Shown: positions 61,359-64,000 of the stretch, in pieces
Layout: each line of letters opens with the position of its first letter
How positions within the stretch are numbered: position 1 is the stretch's first letter
Assembly: GCF_009910675.1 (NCBI RefSeq)
Contig: NZ_RSEJ01000013.1
Coordinates: 62,001-126,000, forward strand
Origin: Photobacterium alginatilyticum
GTDB lineage: Bacteria > Pseudomonadota > Gammaproteobacteria > Enterobacterales > Vibrionaceae
Length of the DNA: 64,000 nt
Reading direction: 5' to 3'
Notes under the pieces: model-generated
Seen by the model: the letters and a program-made list of their open reading frames with translations, nothing else
What the model was told of the DNA's origin: nothing
Databases searched by the model: none
Made by a program: the position numbers and the translations under genes

Positions 61359-61379
61359 ATACTAGCTCCTATCGCACAA

Positions 61380-63125
61380 TCACAGCACGTGGCCGTCATT
61401 GAGATCAGCGGCAATAAAATCAGTGGTATTCAAATCGCCTTCACCCAGCAACAGCACTTCCTCCAGGCTCGTGCGCCCTTCAAGCGCCAGCTCCATGGCT
61501 GACTCAATCAGTGGTTTGTAGCCAGAGGCGTTACGGGCTATCTGGCTAAACAACACCGCATCATTGGCACGCAGTGCATCCATCATCGGCTGATCCAGCT
61601 CAAGCAGTTCAAAGACCCCGATACGCCCTTTATAACCGGTAAAGTTGCAGCTTTGGCAACCTCTTCCCCGGTGGAACTCACGGTGAAGATGCAGCGGGAA
61701 ACGAGCCTTGAGCCATTGCTGCTTGGCCCCGTCCAGCTCTTCGCGTTCGGTGCAGTCTTTACACACCCGACGCACCAGGCGCTGAGCCAACACGGCACGA
61801 ACAGCACTGGCTACCAGATAACCCGGCGCCTCCATGTCCATCATTCGCAGCGCACTGTCAATTGCATCGTTGGTGTGCAGGGTCGACAATACCAAGTGAC
61901 CCGTCAGCGCCGATCGCAGGCCGATTTCGACCGTTTCCTGATCGCGCATCTCACCGACCAGAATAATATCGGGATCCTGACGAAGAAACGTTCGCAGGAT
62001 TGATGAAAACGTCAAGCCAATCTTGCTGTTTACCTGAACCTGATTAACCCGGGGCAGGCGATATTCCACCGGATCTTCTGCCGTGATCAGCTTCTTGCCT
62101 GGCTTGTTCAGCTCACTGAGGGCACCGTAGAGAGTGGTGGTTTTACCGGACCCGGTCGGGCCGGTCACCAGGATCATCCCATGCGGCCGCTTGAGCTGGC
62201 GACGAAAACGCGGCAGCAAGTCAGCGGGCATACCGATCTCTTCCAGGCTCAGGATACCTGCCGACTGATCAAGCAAACGCATCACCACGGACTCACCGTG
62301 CTGAACCGGCATCGTAGACACACGCACATCCACCGAGTGGCCGCGAACCTTGACGTTAAACCGGCCGTCTTGCGGCAGACGCTTTTCCGAGATATCCAGT
62401 CCGCTCATCAGCTTCAGGCGCAGCACCAAAGCCGCCGACACACTGGCCTCATTAAGCAAGGTTTCATGCAATACCCCATCGATACGCTGGCGAATACGCA
62501 GCACATCGGCATCGGGCTCGATATGGATATCTGACGCACCAACCTGGATCGCATCCTCAAACAAGGAGTTAATCAGCTTAACAACGGTCACTTCGTCATT
62601 GTCAGAATCATCAAAACCAAAACTATAATCCGTTTCGCTTTGATGCTCGGCCTGTAACTGCTCGGCAAACGAGACGATTTCCTGGGTCCGGCGGTAATAG
62701 CGGTCAAAAGCGGAAATCAACTGACGCTCGGGCGCAATAACCAGCTCAACCCGGTATTGTGCCAGTTGATCGTAAACAGCCTCCTGCGCAGCCAGATCTG
62801 CCGGATCGCTCATCGCCACCCGAACGGTATCGCCCCGTACGCCAATAACCAGTGCCCGCAGGCGACGGGCGTGCACCTCGGAGAGCAATGACACCGAGTC
62901 GGCATCAACCGATACCCGGGTAAGATCGACCAAGGGAATATCCAGCTGACGAGACAGGAAAGAAAGCATCTGCTGCTCACTCAAAAACCCCATGCTGATC
63001 AGGGTATCCCCCAGCTTGCGGCCGGTCGTCTGCTGTTTGCCCAGCGCCTGCTCTAGCTGATCCTGGGTGACTATGCCCTCTTCTACCAACAGATCGCCAA
63101 GGCGCTTTCTTAATCTAATTTGCAT
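61380..63125 (-). CDS. mshE: MshE, c-di-GMP-responsive pilus extension ATPase
   Basis: PilB/GspE-type hexameric ATPase driving MSHA extension. The 581 residues start with the MshEN domain: two 24-residue motifs (8-31, beginning RLGDLLVEEG; 37-60, beginning KLGDTLISMG) separated by exactly 5 residues. This is the layout shown to bind c-di-GMP in Vibrio cholerae MshE. The core has Walker A TGPTGSGKTT, Asp box, Walker B LVGEMRD, His box LSTLHTND, and a zinc-type CKDC ... CQSC tetracysteine. Confidence 0.96.
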   Translation of the reverse strand: MQIRLRKRLGDLLVEEGIVTQDQLEQALGKQQTTGRKLGDTLISMGFLSEQQMLSFLSRQLDIPLVDLTRVSVDADSVSLLSEVHARRLRALVIGVRGDTVRVAMSDPADLAAQEAVYDQLAQYRVELVIAPERQLISAFDRYYRRTQEIVSFAEQLQAEHQSETDYSFGFDDSDNDEVTVVKLINSLFEDAIQVGASDIHIEPDADVLRIRQRIDGVLHETLLNEASVSAALVLRLKLMSGLDISEKRLPQDGRFNVKVRGHSVDVRVSTMPVQHGESVVMRLLDQSAGILSLEEIGMPADLLPRFRRQLKRPHGMILVTGPTGSGKTTTLYGALSELNKPGKKLITAEDPVEYRLPRVNQVQVNSKIGLTFSSILRTFLRQDPDIILVGEMRDQETVEIGLRSALTGHLVLSTLHTNDAIDSALRMMDMEAPGYLVASAVRAVLAQRLVRRVCKDCTEREELDGAKQQWLKARFPLHLHREFHRGRGCQSCNFTGYKGRIGVFELLELDQPMMDALRANDAVLFSQIARNASGYKPLIESAMELALEGRTSLEEVLLLGEGDLNTTDFIAADLNDGHVL

Positions 63126-63130
63126 TGCGC

Positions 63131-64000
63131 TTAGCCCTCCCGAGCCTCAAGCAGCGCCAGGCGCTGTTGGATAAACTGTTGTGACTGCGATGAAATTCGT
63201 CCCATCAACAAGGCCTGTTTATAGGCATCCAGTGCTTTCTCAGCGTCTTTGCTGCGCTCCAGGGCAATCCCCAAACCCAGCCACCAGCGGCCATCATAAG
63301 GCTCTTCTGTAACCAGCAATTGATAGCTGCTCATCGCCAGCTCGTTGTTATTCAACTGCTGGGCCAGGGCGCCGCGCATCGCGAGATAGCCACTGTGGTT
63401 CTTTTTGGGCATTCGGCTCAATACATTCAGAGCAGCCTGCTGCTGAGATTCGTTAACCAGCAGCTTTGCCATCGTCAGGCGCAAATCTGGCTGATCGCCA
63501 TCAAGCACCAGTCCGTCTTGGAGCGTGGCAATCGCCTTGCGAATATCTCCCCGCCCGTAATACAGGGCCGCGAGTTTTTGCCGGGCCCTGATCCATTCCG
63601 GCTGATATTTCAACGTCTGCTTCAGAAAACCAATGGCTTTGCGGCTATCACCAGCCTTCAGGGCTTTCTGCGCTTTTTTATACTCCACATTGGCAAGCTG
63701 TTCGGCATCGAGCTCAACGGTTTCAATCATTAACTCTTCAGCAGGCGCTTCATCATCACGCTCCACCGGTTGAGTCGTTGAATTCTCTCGCACAGCTACC
63801 CGGCTGGAGCCTTGCTCTGGCTTGAGCGCTGACTTTGGCTTAAATTCTTGCTTTGGTTTAAGCGCTTGCCTTGGACGAGCTTCTTGCTCTGCGCTGGACT
63901 TCACCGCTGGTTTCGGAGCTGGCGCCTGTTGAGCCGCTTTTTTTATCCTTGGTTTATCCTCACGCACGACCCTCGGCACTGTCTTGGCCTCAATCACCGA
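63131..64000 (-). CDS. mshN: MshN, TPR-containing MSHA biogenesis protein (partial)
   Basis: The frame is open to the right edge, so the N-terminus (normally carrying a membrane helix) is outside the window. What is seen: a K/P/A-rich linker (RPRQALKPKQEFKPKSALKPEQ split over imperfect KPK/KPE repeats) and then about four TPR units, e.g. AIGFLKQTLKYQPEWIRARQKLAALYY and AIATLQDGLVLDGDQPDLRL. A GTG at 63997 is not taken as the start. Role in assembly is inferred from the locus. Confidence 0.88.
   Translation of the reverse strand, partial: SVIEAKTVPRVVREDKPRIKKAAQQAPAPKPAVKSSAEQEARPRQALKPKQEFKPKSALKPEQGSSRVAVRENSTTQPVERDDEAPAEELMIETVELDAEQLANVEYKKAQKALKAGDSRKAIGFLKQTLKYQPEWIRARQKLAALYYGRGDIRKAIATLQDGLVLDGDQPDLRLTMAKLLVNESQQQAALNVLSRMPKKNHSGYLAMRGALAQQLNNNELAMSSYQLLVTEEPYDGRWWLGLGIALERSKDAEKALDAYKQALLMGRISSQSQQFIQQRLALLEAREG

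Overview
The window is a stretch of chromosomal core genome from a gammaproteobacterium, almost certainly a member of the Vibrionaceae. Three things point there: the complete MSHA type IV pilus locus placed directly before mreBCD, the order rplM-rpsI-petABC-sspAB, and many proteins that align closely with Vibrio and E. coli families. The moderately high GC would fit a Photobacterium- or Grimontia-like lineage, but the genus cannot be settled from sequence reading alone. No tRNA, CRISPR array, insertion sequence, prophage or restriction/defence island was seen.

Layout. (1) 1-8700, minus strand: start of the division and cell wall (dcw) cluster, rsmH-ftsL-ftsI-murE-murF-mraY-murD-ftsW, read from a good promoter near 8.7 kb; no mraZ lies in front of rsmH. 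(2) 8.8-13.7 kb: the RNase P RNA gene rnpB and rsmI on the minus strand, then divergently lpoA-yraN-diaA-dolP. (3) 13.7-18.8 kb, minus strand: rplM-rpsI, petABC (cytochrome bc1) and sspAB. (4) 19-23.7 kb: zapE (minus; carries an exact 60-bp internal duplication), zapG, then degQ and degS with a candidate sigma-E promoter before degQ. (5) 23.7-28.5 kb, minus strand: mlaFEDCB-ibaG-murA. (6) 28.8-36.6 kb, plus strand: yrbG-kdsD-kdsC-lptC-lptA-lptB-rpoN-hpf-ptsN-rapZ-npr. (7) 36.9-42 kb: mgtE, then tldE (pmbA), darP and tldD in alternating orientation. (8) 42-51.5 kb, minus strand: mreB-mreC-mreD-maf-rng-yhdP-nit. (9) 51.5-64 kb, minus strand: mshN(partial)-E-G-F-B-A-C-D-O-P-Q.

The genes work mainly on the envelope. 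Peptidoglycan precursors come from MurA, MurE, MurF, MraY and MurD; septal synthesis uses FtsI, FtsL, FtsW and LpoA; elongation uses MreBCD. LPS is served by KdsD, KdsC and LptABC, outer-membrane lipid balance by MlaB-F and YhdP, and envelope stress by DegS and DegQ. The MSHA pilus mediates surface attachment and is probably controlled by c-di-GMP through MshE. Embedded housekeeping functions are respiration (petABC), nitrogen and PTS regulation (rpoN, ptsN, rapZ, npr), ribosome factors (hpf, darP, rsmH, rsmI) and RNase G.

No large undescribed system was found. The points most worth a second look are the 60-bp in-frame tandem duplication in zapE, two tiny ORFs chained by ATGA overlaps into rpoN, the sigma-E-like promoter before degQ, MraZ-type repeats at a dcw promoter that has no mraZ beside it, the tandem MshEN motif in MshE, and the very large modular MshQ.
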